Shown: positions 27,835 through 36,349 of the stretch, in pieces | Layout: every line of letters begins with the position of its first letter | How positions within the stretch are numbered: position 1 is the stretch's first letter | Origin: Cyanobacteria bacterium FACHB-471 | GTDB taxonomy: Bacteria > Cyanobacteriota > Cyanobacteriia > Elainellales > Elainellaceae | Assembly (NCBI GenBank): GCA_014695345.1 | Contig: JACJOC010000017.1 | Location: 234,283 to 298,282 of the forward strand | Length of the DNA stretch: 64,000 bases | Direction: 5' to 3' | Notes under the pieces: model-generated | The model's input: the letters and a program-made list of their open reading frames with translations, nothing else | Told to the model about the DNA's origin: nothing | Databases searched by the model: none | Translations under genes and position numbers: made by a program

Positions 27835-28007
27835 GCGATCGCCACGACATTGACTGACAGACAAAAAAAGCTTGAAAATGGGCAAGCTAGTGGCAGACCG
27901 CTTGTCTCACTTGCCGTTTTTGGGGGTATGCATCTATAGGGAAAGGTGAAAGCGGTGTGGCTTGGTTCAAGCAAGATTGCCCAGGGAAGTTTTAATATCG
28001 GTTTTCT

Positions 28008-28493
28008 ATGCTGACTAGCGTTGATCGTCTACTGTTTGTTCGGGGAGTTCCAATTTTTACAGAGCTACGGGATGATTTTCTCGTCCGGTTAGCTTCGATC
28101 ATGGATGAGCTATCTTTCCCAACCAAGCACACCATTTTTACACAGGGGCAAGAGGGGCGATCGCTCTATATTCTGGTGTCTGGGCAAGTGCGGGTTCATA
28201 TTGGCAATCACGAAATTGTTAGATTTCAGCAGGGAGACAGTTTTGGCGAAATGTCGCTGTTTGATGCAGAACCTCGCTCCGCTTCAGTCACCACTTTGGA
28301 ACCCTGCGAATGCTTGATGCTGACCCAACAGCAGCTCTATGAAGCGATTGATGAAACCCCTGGCATTGCGGTGAACATTATTCGCTTGCTGTCTCGACGG
28401 ATTCGAGAACTTAATCAAAAAATGAACACGCTGCAAGATGGCGATGGACACAGGTTGCCTTCTATGATTCAAGAAAAGCTAGCAGAGCTTTGA
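28008..28493 (+). CDS. Stand-alone cyclic-nucleotide-binding (Crp-type) domain protein (161 aa)
   Basis: This single cNMP-binding beta-barrel domain has the family pattern FTQGQEGRSLYILVSGQVRV around residue 45, then the phosphate-binding cassette GDSFGEMSLFDAEPRSASV near residue 78-97. The C-terminal 50 residues form a helix, and there is no helix-turn-helix, so it is not a complete CRP regulator. It is the partner candidate for the preceding HEAT membrane protein. ATG 28008 is used. The cassette looks able to bind a ligand (GE then RSA), though which nucleotide is unknown. Confidence 0.8.
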   Translation: MLTSVDRLLFVRGVPIFTELRDDFLVRLASIMDELSFPTKHTIFTQGQEGRSLYILVSGQVRVHIGNHEIVRFQQGDSFGEMSLFDAEPRSASVTTLEPCECLMLTQQQLYEAIDETPGIAVNIIRLLSRRIRELNQKMNTLQDGDGHRLPSMIQEKLAEL

Positions 28494-28518
28494 TCTTGAT
28501 GATGCAGAGGAGAATTCA

Positions 28519-29013
28519 GTGTCGCGTGAACGTATTGCCCCCGGTCCTGGGCAGGAGTCTGTTTGGGATTATCCCCGTCCTCCCCGGTTAGAAGACTCGA
28601 CCAAACACATTCAGATTATTTTTAACGGTGTGGCGATCGCCGATACCCATCGCGCCAAGCGGGTATCAGAAACCAGTCACCCGCCGGTTTACTACATTCC
28701 GCCTGAAGACATTCAGCAGCAGTACTTCAAGCAAACTTCGCGCTCAACCTTTTGTGAGTGGAAGGGACAGGCAGCTTACTACACGATTCAAGTCAACGAT
28801 AAGCAGGCTCAGGATGCGGCATGGTTTTATCCATCTCCCACTTCCCGCTTTGCTTCGCTCAAAGACTACGTAGCGGTTTACCCTAGCCGTATGGAAGCTT
28901 GCTATGTGGACGGCGAACAGGTGCAGCCCCAGCCCGGTGACTTCTACGGCGGCTGGATTACCAAGGATATCGTCGGTCCATTCAAAGGCAGTGCCGGAAC
29001 CTGGGGCTGGTAA
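28519..29013 (+). CDS. DUF427 domain protein (164 aa)
   Basis: Members of the DUF427 family are small beta-rich proteins of unknown function. The pattern here is ESVWDYPRPPRLE at the start, a RVSETSHPPVYYIP loop near residue 55, and WKGQAAYY near residue 85. FYGGWITKDIVGPFKGS near residue 148 is the family tail. The start codon is GTG 28519 behind GGAG. It lies 25 bp after the cNMP-domain gene, so the two probably share a transcript. No catalytic residue can be named with confidence. Confidence 0.85.
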   Translation: MSRERIAPGPGQESVWDYPRPPRLEDSTKHIQIIFNGVAIADTHRAKRVSETSHPPVYYIPPEDIQQQYFKQTSRSTFCEWKGQAAYYTIQVNDKQAQDAAWFYPSPTSRFASLKDYVAVYPSRMEACYVDGEQVQPQPGDFYGGWITKDIVGPFKGSAGTWGW

Positions 29014-29056
29014 GGAGCAATTTTCCAACCCAATCCATACCCCTAGACATCCCGTA

Positions 29057-29078
29057 GGGGCGTTTCGCGGAACGCCCC
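29057..29078. repeat. GTAGGGGC-type palindrome between DUF427 and malic enzyme genes
   Basis: Arms GGGGCGTT (29057-29064) and AACGCCCC (29071-29078) surround a 6-nt loop. It sits between convergent genes, where it could terminate both, and belongs to the dispersed palindrome family seen elsewhere in the window. Confidence 0.65.
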
Positions 29079-29089
29079 TTCCAGCGTTG

Positions 29090-30481
29090 CTAGTTGGCAG
29101 CAATGCCCTCCTGACGGGCAGCTCGCTGGACAGCAGCGGCGACTGTTGGGGCAACTCGCTCGTCAAACACCGAGGGGACGATGTGCTCGGAGTCAAGTTC
29201 AGAGGGATTGATCAGAGAGGCGATCGCCATCGCGGCTTCCAGATACATTGTGGTGGTCATCGCGGCGGCTCGGCAATCCAGCGCTCCCCGAAAGATTCCA
29301 GGAAATGCCAGCACGTTGTTGATCTGGTTGGGGTAATCGCTGCGTCCAGTTGCCATCACCGCTACGTCGTCTTCTACGAGTTCTGGCTGAATTTCCGGGA
29401 TCGGGTTTGCCATTGCAAATACAATCCGGTCTTTCGCCATCGATCGCACCATTTCTGGGGATAACACTCCAGGCGCACTGACTCCCAAAAATACATCTGC
29501 GCCAACCATTGCATCTGCCAAGGAACCGCTCTGATCAACAGCAAACTCGCGCTTTTGCGCGGTTAAATCGGTGCGGCTGTGGCAAATAATGCCGCGTGAG
29601 TCGCACATCCAAATTGCTGTAGCTCCGGCTTTGTGCAAGAGACGGGCGATCGCCACCCCTGCTGCGCCTGCTCCGTTAATTACAATTCGCACCTGCTCTA
29701 GCGGCTTTTGCACAAACTTCAGCGCATTGAACAAAGCTGCCAGAGTGACAATAGCGGTGCCGTGCTGGTCGTCATGAAAAATCGGAATGTTTAACTCTCG
29801 TTGAAGTCGAGCTTCGATTTCAAAGCAGCGAGGGGCGCTAATGTCTTCCAGGTTGACCCCACCAAACACAGGCGCAATATTTTTTACCGTTTCGACGATC
29901 GCATCGGTATCTTGTGTATCTAGACAGATGGGGAAAGCATCAATCCCAGCAAATTCGCGAAACAGCATGGCTTTGCCTTCCATCACAGGCAAAGCACCTT
30001 CTGGACCTAAATTGCCCAATCCCAATACAGCGCTGCCATCGGTGACGATCGCCACCGTATTGCTTTTGATCGTCAGTGCATAAACCTGTTCTGGATCTTG
30101 AGCGATCGCCGTACAGATTCTCCCCACCCCCGGCGTATAAGCCATTGCCAAATCGCCCTGAGTCTTTAGCGGAATCCGGCTCTGGACGCTAATTTTGCCG
30201 CCGCGATGTAGGTTGAAGGTGCGATCGTAAACGCTGATTACCTTGATGTCTGTGAGCGCTTTCACGTCTGCCACTATCCGTTCAGCATGTTCAGTGCTGT
30301 AGGCATCAACTGCAATGTCTCGAACCAGAGTTTTACGATTTTGCTCAATTAGATCAATCTGCCCGATGTTGCCTCCAGCAGCGGCGATCGCCTGCGTTAC
30401 ACAAGCCAGCGTTCCTGCCCGATTAGGAAGCTGAAAACGAATCGTTAGACTAAAACTAGGATTGGGTGTCAGGCTGACCAT
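29090..30481 (-). CDS. NAD(P)-dependent malic enzyme with N-terminal ACT domain (463 aa)
   Basis: It converts malate to pyruvate and CO2 with reduction of NAD or NADP, linking the C4-acid pool to pyruvate. An ACT regulatory domain covers about residues 9-85 (IRFQLPNRAGTLACV, then GNIGQIDLIEQN). The malic domain follows, with AYTPGVGRIC near residue 133 and the signature FGGVNLEDISAPRCFEIE near residue 208. The dinucleotide-binding region with INGAGAAGVAIARLL lies near residue 266. It lacks the phosphotransacetylase domain found in large MaeB proteins. The ACT domain suggests control by an amino acid. Confidence 0.9.
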   Translation of the reverse strand: MVSLTPNPSFSLTIRFQLPNRAGTLACVTQAIAAAGGNIGQIDLIEQNRKTLVRDIAVDAYSTEHAERIVADVKALTDIKVISVYDRTFNLHRGGKISVQSRIPLKTQGDLAMAYTPGVGRICTAIAQDPEQVYALTIKSNTVAIVTDGSAVLGLGNLGPEGALPVMEGKAMLFREFAGIDAFPICLDTQDTDAIVETVKNIAPVFGGVNLEDISAPRCFEIEARLQRELNIPIFHDDQHGTAIVTLAALFNALKFVQKPLEQVRIVINGAGAAGVAIARLLHKAGATAIWMCDSRGIICHSRTDLTAQKREFAVDQSGSLADAMVGADVFLGVSAPGVLSPEMVRSMAKDRIVFAMANPIPEIQPELVEDDVAVMATGRSDYPNQINNVLAFPGIFRGALDCRAAAMTTTMYLEAAMAIASLINPSELDSEHIVPSVFDERVAPTVAAAVQRAARQEGIAAN

Positions 30482-30681
30482 ACTGCTGCCGCTGCTCTCC
30501 TTGGATAAAAAATACGAGTCGATCTAGTCAGGACTTTAATGCTACAGCTTTGAGCCTGTTCCTGATTGCTCTGCTCAGGAATTTCTCAAAGACTCATGCT
30601 GTACGCAAGCCCTTCACAGCTTAGGCTAGCGATAAACTCATGACTGTACTCCGTCACACCGAGTAGATCAATTTCACCTGT

Positions 30682-31113
30682 ATGCCAAGTCTCTACGTCG
30701 AAATCGAGATTGACGCGCCCCGCTCAGCAGTCTGGCAAGCATTGCTCAACAAGCAAGATTGGCTTCGGTGGAATACCTTTCTCTATGATCGTGATCCGGT
30801 TCAGCCCTTCGAGCAAGGCAAAACGGTCTGGCTATCGCTCAAGCGAGTTTCCCGCGAAGAGGAAACCGAGTTTCAACCTACGATTACTCTACTTCAGCCG
30901 GAAGTATGTCTCCAGTGGCTTTCCTCTGCTCCCGGATTCCGGAATGAGCATGTCTTTGAGCTACTAGATATTGGCAAACGCACCAAATACATTCACCGAG
31001 AAAACTTTTCTGGTCCGTTAACCCGCCTGTTTTTTCCCTTCATTCGCCAGGACGAGCAGCAAGGCTTAAGAAGAATGGCGCAAGAGCTGAAGCAATATGT
31101 CGAACGTTCCTAA
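30682..31113 (+). CDS. SRPBCC/START-like lipid-binding fold protein (143 aa)
   Basis: The helix-grip fold of the SRPBCC superfamily is visible: EIEIDAPRSAVWQALLN at the N-terminus, RWNTFL near residue 30, and a long C-terminal helix (QGLRRMAQELKQYVERS). Related proteins bind small hydrophobic ligands or act in polyketide and stress functions. Nothing indicates which. It starts at ATG 30682, 200 bp from the divergent malic enzyme gene, with a GTAGATC-like sequence ahead. It is followed by a MITE-like repeat. Confidence 0.8.
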   Translation: MPSLYVEIEIDAPRSAVWQALLNKQDWLRWNTFLYDRDPVQPFEQGKTVWLSLKRVSREEETEFQPTITLLQPEVCLQWLSSAPGFRNEHVFELLDIGKRTKYIHRENFSGPLTRLFFPFIRQDEQQGLRRMAQELKQYVERS

Positions 31114-31132
31114 AATTTTAGTTAAGGTTCGA

Positions 31133-31217
31133 CCTCGTTCCCAGCTGGTCGCGAGGCTCCGCCTCGTGGAGGAGGCACCTCTAGTTGAGCATTATGAGGC
31201 GGAGCCTGGGAACGAGG
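31133..31217. repeat. MITE-like intergenic repeat with nested inverted arms
   Basis: Outer arms CCTCGTTCCCAG (31133-31144) and CTGGGAACGAGG (31206-31217) are perfect inverted copies, and an inner pair AGGCTCCGCCTC (31154-31165) and GAGGCGGAGCCT (31196-31207) nests inside. The element is about 85 bp and would fold into one branched hairpin. It lies between convergent genes. Confidence 0.85.
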
Positions 31218-31232
31218 GAAAGAAGTAATGGA

Positions 31233-33758
31233 TTAGATAGACATCTGTTGGCGCTGGTAGAGCGACCAGTACAGTCCCTTCTGCTGAATGAGTGAGTCGT
31301 GCGTTCCCCGTTCAGCAATTACGCCTTTTTCCATCACCAGGATTAAGTCGGCTCGTTTAAGCGGTGCAAAACGGTGAGCAATCAAGAACATCGTGCGGTC
31401 TTTGGAGACGCGCTGGAGGTTTTCTAGCACCTGCTGCTCGGTTTCTGCGTCAAGGCTGCTGGTGGCTTCATCCAGGATCAGGATCGGAGCCTGAGAGAGA
31501 AACAGCCGTGCCAGGGTAATTCTTTGACGCTGTCCACCAGAAAGGGCAGTGCCCCGTTCCCCTACGCCCGTTTCATAGCCATCGGGTAAATCGCAGACAA
31601 AATCATGGGCAACAGCCATACGAGCAGCTTCTACCACCTGCTCTGCCGTTACTTCAGGATTTCCCAGCGTGATGTTTTCCAGAATGGAGCCGTTGAATAG
31701 GAAATCCTCTTGCAGCACAACGGCAATTTGAGTCCTGAGCGAGGACAGGTCTGCACTTTTGATGTCAAACCCGTCTATCAAAATTCGCCCTGACTCAGAT
31801 TGGTAGAGCCGCTGAATCAGTTTGGAGAGGGTACTTTTACCAGAACCACTGCGTCCAACAATGCCAACGAACATGCCGGGTTCTACGTCAAAGGAAACGC
31901 CACGCAGGATCGGCTCCTGGTTCACCTGATAACGGAAAAATACCTGGTCAAAGTTGACCTGTCCTCTCAGCGGTGGCAACACCAAACCCGTTCCGGGTTC
32001 TGCTTCGGGGGCGACGTTGAGAATGTCGCCAATGCGGTCAACGGCAAGCAGCACTTCTTGGAGGTTTTGCCAGAGCTGCACCAGGCGCAACAGAGGGCCT
32101 GTGACTCTAGCGGAGAGCATTTGAAAGGCAACCAGTTGACCAATGGTGAAGTCCTGGTTGATCACTAGCCTTGCACCAAACCAAAGAATTAGCAGTGCCG
32201 AGAAACTGGTTAGAAAATCACCGATGTGGTTGCTGATGTTAGCGGTGGTGGTGGCTTTGAATCCCGTGCGAATGAAGCGGGCGTAGAGCCCTTCCCAGCG
32301 ATCGCGCGATGTCTTTTCTGCCGCGTGAGCCTTAACCGAGTGAATCCCCGTTACCGTCTCCACTAGAAAAGATTGGCTGTCAGCACTGCGGTTAAAGGTT
32401 TCATTCAGCCAGTTTCGCAGGATGGGGGTGCTAATCAGCGTCAAAATCGCGAATAGTGGGATCACTGCTAACGCTACTCCGGTTAGGCGAGCGCTGTAGT
32501 AGAACATCACCGCCAGGTACACCACCGAGAAAATGCTGTCGAGGATAACGGTCAGAGCAGTGCTAGTGAGGAATTGACGGATTTCCTCCAGTTCTTGCAC
32601 TCTAGCGACCGTGTCTCCTACCCGCCGCGCCTCAAAGTAGGACAGTGGCAGCCGCAGCAAATGCCGGAAAAGCTGGGCAGAGAGCCCCAAATCGAGCCGA
32701 TTGGTCGTATGGGTGAAGATAAACATCCGCAGGGTGCCCAGCAGCGCCTCGAAGATGGCAACGGCAAGTAGGGCAACTGCCATCACATCCAGCGTGGCCA
32801 AACTTTCCTGCACCATCACCTTATCGATCACCACCTGCGTGATCACCGGAGTCGCCAGCCCCAGCAGTTGCAGGGTGAAGGAAGCCAGCAGCACTTCCCC
32901 TAGCAGATTGCGAAACCGCCAGACGGCAGGCAAAAACCAGGTCAGGCTGAATTGTTCTTGCTTTTGAACAAGTTCGACCTGCCAGAGTTGCCCATCCCAG
33001 ACTTCCTCTAGCATCGCTCTGGGAATGCTTTCGCAGGTCTGGCTAGGATTCATTGGATCGGCAATGACGAGGCGATCGCCCCTCACTGCATACACCACCA
33101 CCCAGCGCTCTTGCCGCCACCGAATCAGCCCCGGCAGGGTAAGCTGCCGTAGGTCTTGCCAGTTGCTCACTAAAACCCGTCGCAGTTGCAGCCCCAGCTT
33201 TTCGCCTGTGTCCGCCAGATCTTTAGGGCGTTGTCCTCGGAGTTGACGCTGCACCCATTCCAACTGAGCCGGAGTCTCTAGGTGCTGACACAACATCGTC
33301 AGACAGGCAGCAGCGGTGTTGATTGCCGATACAAAGGGATAGCCAGAAACAGGCTGCGGTGCGGTCGAAAATTCGGGCTGATAGCGCGATCGCAGCGTTA
33401 GCCAGAATTGTTTGATTTCAGGAGTAGCGATCGCCTTCCAGACCTGAGCATCCCATTGAATTAGGACGACTTCTTTACTGGAAGCTCTAGCTTTCCACTG
33501 GTCAGTCAGTTCTGGAAAATCGCCAAACCAGTCACCCGACTTCAGCACCGTTGGTTTGCCCTGATCAGGAATCAGGCGAACATTCCCCGAAATCACTAGA
33601 AACTGGCTTCCAAGTGTATCTGTAGACCAGATCACCTCTCCTAACCCGCAATAGCGAGTCCTTGCCTGATCTTTAAGTCGAATTTGCTGTTCGGCAGATA
33701 GCCAGTTCAGCGGGGGAGAATCCCACGGAATGCTGGCTAGCTGGTCATCAGTAATCAT
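31233..33758 (-). CDS. HetC/HlyB-like ABC exporter with inactive C39-like domain (841 aa)
   Basis: This is a half-size ABC exporter for type I secretion-like export of proteins or peptides. It starts with a cNMP-domain-like beta-barrel (about residues 20-115). A peptidase-C39-like domain follows (about residues 140-260), then a six-helix ABC membrane domain (about 280-560). The ATPase domain has Walker A GRSGSGKST, the signature LSGGQRQR and Walker B ILILDEATS. In the C39-like domain the position of the catalytic Cys is Thr (NTAAACLTM) and the usual His-Trp is Arg-Trp (RWVVVY), so it cannot cleave. The architecture resembles HetC. Its start overlaps the parvulin stop (ATGA at 33755-33758), so they are coupled. 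Confidence 0.9.
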   Translation of the reverse strand: MITDDQLASIPWDSPPLNWLSAEQQIRLKDQARTRYCGLGEVIWSTDTLGSQFLVISGNVRLIPDQGKPTVLKSGDWFGDFPELTDQWKARASSKEVVLIQWDAQVWKAIATPEIKQFWLTLRSRYQPEFSTAPQPVSGYPFVSAINTAAACLTMLCQHLETPAQLEWVQRQLRGQRPKDLADTGEKLGLQLRRVLVSNWQDLRQLTLPGLIRWRQERWVVVYAVRGDRLVIADPMNPSQTCESIPRAMLEEVWDGQLWQVELVQKQEQFSLTWFLPAVWRFRNLLGEVLLASFTLQLLGLATPVITQVVIDKVMVQESLATLDVMAVALLAVAIFEALLGTLRMFIFTHTTNRLDLGLSAQLFRHLLRLPLSYFEARRVGDTVARVQELEEIRQFLTSTALTVILDSIFSVVYLAVMFYYSARLTGVALAVIPLFAILTLISTPILRNWLNETFNRSADSQSFLVETVTGIHSVKAHAAEKTSRDRWEGLYARFIRTGFKATTTANISNHIGDFLTSFSALLILWFGARLVINQDFTIGQLVAFQMLSARVTGPLLRLVQLWQNLQEVLLAVDRIGDILNVAPEAEPGTGLVLPPLRGQVNFDQVFFRYQVNQEPILRGVSFDVEPGMFVGIVGRSGSGKSTLSKLIQRLYQSESGRILIDGFDIKSADLSSLRTQIAVVLQEDFLFNGSILENITLGNPEVTAEQVVEAARMAVAHDFVCDLPDGYETGVGERGTALSGGQRQRITLARLFLSQAPILILDEATSSLDAETEQQVLENLQRVSKDRTMFLIAHRFAPLKRADLILVMEKGVIAERGTHDSLIQQKGLYWSLYQRQQMSI

Positions 33759-34519
33759 GAGCCCACCTGTAGCTTAATCGGCAATCCCTGAATTTTGTCC
33801 ATTAGCCATTGTTCAAATAGCTCGTCTATCAGGGTTTGCCTTAATTGCAGATCGTCAAGTGAGGCTGGAAGAAATTCTTCCACACGAAATAATCCCCACC
33901 GATCTTCCATTCCCAGGGGCCCGACAATTTCTCCGGACTTTGCCAAATCAACTGCCGCCCGAAGCGTATCTGGCATTGTCCCTCGGCTGATTGGACCGAC
34001 CATACCGTTTACGATGCGGTCATCGGTCAGGGAATATTCCCTAGCAAGCTGTTCAAATTTTCCGCCTTCTTCTACAATTTGGCTTCTCAGTTCCTCAGCC
34101 AGTTCTTTGTCAACGACAATGATGCGGGATAGCACAACCCGATCTAAGAATATTTTGCGCTCAATGAAATATTCTTGTAGCTTGGGTAACGCCACATCTT
34201 CTTTCAGCTTTCGCAGCTTAAACCCAGAAGAGACTTGATTGTGAAATGCCTCATAATCCATCCCATTGCCAGAGAGCCATTCCTGAAACTGCTTTGGATC
34301 AGTAAGCTGCTGCTCCAAGCGAAAATCAATCACAGCCTGCTCAACTGCAGCCGTATTGATTTTAAGGTCTTCACGGGTTTGTAATTCCTGGTCAACGACA
34401 AACTGGCGAATGATTTCGCCGATGAATGCGTCGAATTTTCTGCCCGTCTGTAAATATCGAATGGCTTGCCCAAGAGAAATGGGCTGGTCGTCAACAGTCA
34501 AAAAGGGTTCGGATGTCAT
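33755..34519 (-). CDS. Parvulin/SurA-type peptidyl-prolyl isomerase (254 aa)
   Basis: The N-terminal half is a SurA/PrsA-like helical chaperone region (EIIRQFVVDQELQTRED, then EYFIERKIFLDRVVLSRIIV). The rotamase domain follows, with LAREYSLTDDRIVNGMVGPI near residue 150 and a family tail near residues 170-215. There is no signal peptide or membrane helix, so a cytoplasmic role is likely. It is cotranscribed and translationally coupled with the HetC-like exporter, so it may hold substrates in an export-competent state. Starts at ATG 34519. Confidence 0.8.
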   Translation of the reverse strand: MTSEPFLTVDDQPISLGQAIRYLQTGRKFDAFIGEIIRQFVVDQELQTREDLKINTAAVEQAVIDFRLEQQLTDPKQFQEWLSGNGMDYEAFHNQVSSGFKLRKLKEDVALPKLQEYFIERKIFLDRVVLSRIIVVDKELAEELRSQIVEEGGKFEQLAREYSLTDDRIVNGMVGPISRGTMPDTLRAAVDLAKSGEIVGPLGMEDRWGLFRVEEFLPASLDDLQLRQTLIDELFEQWLMDKIQGLPIKLQVGS

Positions 34520-34634
34520 GAATCGGCCAGTTACTCGCTAGCAAACTCAATTATGCCCAAACCCAAAGGTACTTCACCCAAACTTTATTCATTAAGTTAA
34601 GTAAAATTACTGGACTACAAACTTAGCCAAGAAG

Positions 34635-34820
34635 CTAAACAACCTGCTCCATCGTCGTCACCATGAGGGGCAAGCCTGCCATCAAGCCTGCGAGGCAAAC
34701 CCAGAGGCAAAAAGCTTCAACGTCTTCGTCTTGATTAAGGGCAACCTCCATTTGCACGATCGAAAATGGCAGTACGGTCAGAACTAGAGCAAAGACAAAA
34801 GCGTATTCTATGAATGACAT
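34635..34820 (-). CDS. Small two-helix membrane protein upstream of the exporter operon (61 aa)
   Basis: Two hydrophobic helices (residues 6-22 and 39-56) are joined by an acidic loop (NQDEDVEA). The gene has a very good ribosome site (AAAGGAG, spaced 7 nt from ATG 34820), which is the main support that it is real. It lies 115 bp before the parvulin gene. It may be an accessory or a candidate substrate of the exporter, though it has no double-glycine leader. I cannot name a family. Confidence 0.6.
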   Translation of the reverse strand: MSFIEYAFVFALVLTVLPFSIVQMEVALNQDEDVEAFCLWVCLAGLMAGLPLMVTTMEQVV

Positions 34821-34913
34821 GGGATCTCCTTTAAAGTTTGTTGCGGGAAATTGTTATGTCCGGTCTAAATGGGATGAGCCTGTTGAACTACATTGGTGCG
34901 GCAAACACTCACC

Positions 34914-34987
34914 TGTAGGAGCTAAAGCATTCGCGCAAAATCTTTGTAGCTATCTGGAAAACACTTGCCGAATGCTTTGCCCCTACG
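34914..34987. repeat. GTAGGGGCAAAGCATTCG-type miniature inverted repeat (74 bp)
   Basis: The left arm begins TGTAGGAGCTAAAGCATTCG (34914-34933), and the right arm CGAATGCTTTGCCCCTACG lies at 34969-34987, with a central spacer of 35 nt. The arms match with one indel and two or three mismatches. This class resembles dispersed repeats that I know from several cyanobacteria. It contains no gene. Confidence 0.75.
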
Positions 34988-34997
34988 AAACCGTGAA

Positions 34998-35306
34998 CTA
35001 ATTCAATCCCTGTTCTTTGACGATCGCCACTTCGTCAATATCAGATTTGTATAGTAGAACTGTTGTTTCGCTACCAATTCGACCCATTTCTGGTTCTGGT
35101 CCTAACTCCATCTCTACTCGATACATCCAGGTACTAGAAGTAGGTTGAAAGCTTTTGATCGTACCTATACCCCCTAAGAAACTTACCGTTTCACTCCGGT
35201 TAAATTTGGGTAATACAGGAACTTGATGAAGCGTAGGAGCGATCGCTATTTCATCCAAATCTCTGGTGCCACAGCCAAGCTCTTGCTGAATTAATAGAGT
35301 ATTCAT
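34998..35306 (-). CDS. Hypothetical protein, possibly conserved (102 aa)
   Basis: I do not recognise the family. The protein is small and beta-rich, with a C-terminal block YRVEMELGPEPEMGRIGSET that looks conserved. There is no signal, membrane helix or catalytic motif. ATG 35306 has no strong ribosome site. It lies between two palindromic repeats and on the same strand as the exporter operon, so it may belong to the same neighbourhood, but no functional link is shown. Confidence 0.5.
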   Translation of the reverse strand: MNTLLIQQELGCGTRDLDEIAIAPTLHQVPVLPKFNRSETVSFLGGIGTIKSFQPTSSTWMYRVEMELGPEPEMGRIGSETTVLLYKSDIDEVAIVKEQGLN

Positions 35307-35477
35307 GATTCTAATTTGAAGATTAAAGAATTGAATGTTTTGTCGTTGAACCTAGCTATTAACACTGCTTAGCTATAGCTAGTAGCTGAACAATGCTGAT
35401 GTCCAACAACCAATGGTTATTCACCAGGTGTATCGCACATTGATTTAGAAGATTTCGCAGCGTATCAATTTCTGAAA

Positions 35478-35497
35478 GGGCGCACTGCGACGCGCCC
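35478..35497. repeat. Short GC-rich palindrome (GTAGGGGC family)
   Basis: Arms GGGCGC (35478-35483) and GCGCCC (35492-35497) flank an 8-nt loop, and the outside continues as CTAC on the right. It belongs to the same family of intergenic palindromes. Confidence 0.5.
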
Positions 35498-35586
35498 CTA
35501 CCCACTATCTTTAGATCAGTTGATATCAGATAACCAAAAGCAATACACGTTAATAAGTGGTTGAAAACGGATTAACTGAAAGAGTA

Positions 35587-35829
35587 TTAATGTCTAGATA
35601 AAGCCACCAGTTCTCTAGCCTGAGAACTGGGTATTAATGTCCAACCCGCTTTCATCAATTTCTGATAAGTTGCCCAACCTTTTGAACCCCCAGGAATCTT
35701 GTAATCTGGAGCGGCAAACTGGGGATAGGCAGTATAAGGCAACCAGGGTTCATTCGGTTGAGCTTTTAAGTGTAAAATTTTCTCCCCGTCTTTCCCAAGT
35801 TTAGATAGCCAGCACATTTGACCAACCAT
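35587..35829 (-). CDS. Small hypothetical protein (80 aa)
   Basis: I do not recognise the family. The sequence is rich in W, P and K, with no membrane segment, and contains LHLKAQPNEPWLPYTAYPQF and a helical C-terminus (WATYQKLMKAGWTLIPSSQA). A GGAG spaced from ATG 35829 gives real start-site support. It is followed by about 280 bp without a gene before the next minus-strand ORF. Function unknown. Confidence 0.55.
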   Translation of the reverse strand: MVGQMCWLSKLGKDGEKILHLKAQPNEPWLPYTAYPQFAAPDYKIPGGSKGWATYQKLMKAGWTLIPSSQARELVALSRH

Positions 35830-36349
35830 AATAAATTCTCCACTTGTTCAGAGAGGAAGCTTAAACTTGGAGCACATTTATAGGAGTTTTATTAAGGTTC
35901 CTTCGGTAAATAGAAACAGTTTTTGGCTAACAATCCAGGCTGAATTTGTGTGTAGAAATAAGGATTGTTTAAGCAATAGTTTGGTTCTATCTAGCTGCGG
36001 TTGCCTTTCTACTTCTATAAATACGCTCGTAGTAAAACTTCCATTTAACTGCTCTAAATTTATTTATTAGAGTAGTATCTAGGTTTTAGCTAAAAGTTGT
36101 GGGTAAATATCTCTGTCAAGAGTTTTGCTTTAGATTCAACTCTATAGATCTACAGAAGCAAGACTCAAGAAAGTCCTTCGCTCTTAGGGAATAGAATTAG
36201 GCAGTGCTGTGCAACACAAACCTAACTGCCGGTTTCCGCCTCTGTCCGTGAGAACCGCAGCCCTACTTAATTTGCGAACAGGACGCCATCTGTAAAGACA
36301 ACTATGCTCCAACTGGATGCCTTTACAAGTTCTTTTCGGGTAGATTCCA
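35830..36349. other. Gene-free 520 bp with a possible structured RNA
   Basis: No convincing protein gene is present; a plus-strand frame at 35867 lacks a good start. From about 36199 to 36330 the sequence can form stems. GGCAGT (36200-36205) pairs with ACTGCC (36225-36230), CGGTT with AACCG, and TGTAAAG with CTTTACA toward the end. That gives a compact candidate for a small RNA next to lipA, but I could not match a known RNA family. Confidence 0.35.

Noticed and set aside
28904..29464. 186-aa plus-strand ORF spanning the end of DUF427 and the malic enzyme gene
   Set aside because: It overlaps two well-supported genes and has no family resemblance.
35867..36070. 67-aa ORF in the gene-free region
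   Set aside because: It has no good start or ribosome site, and its composition follows the AT-rich background.
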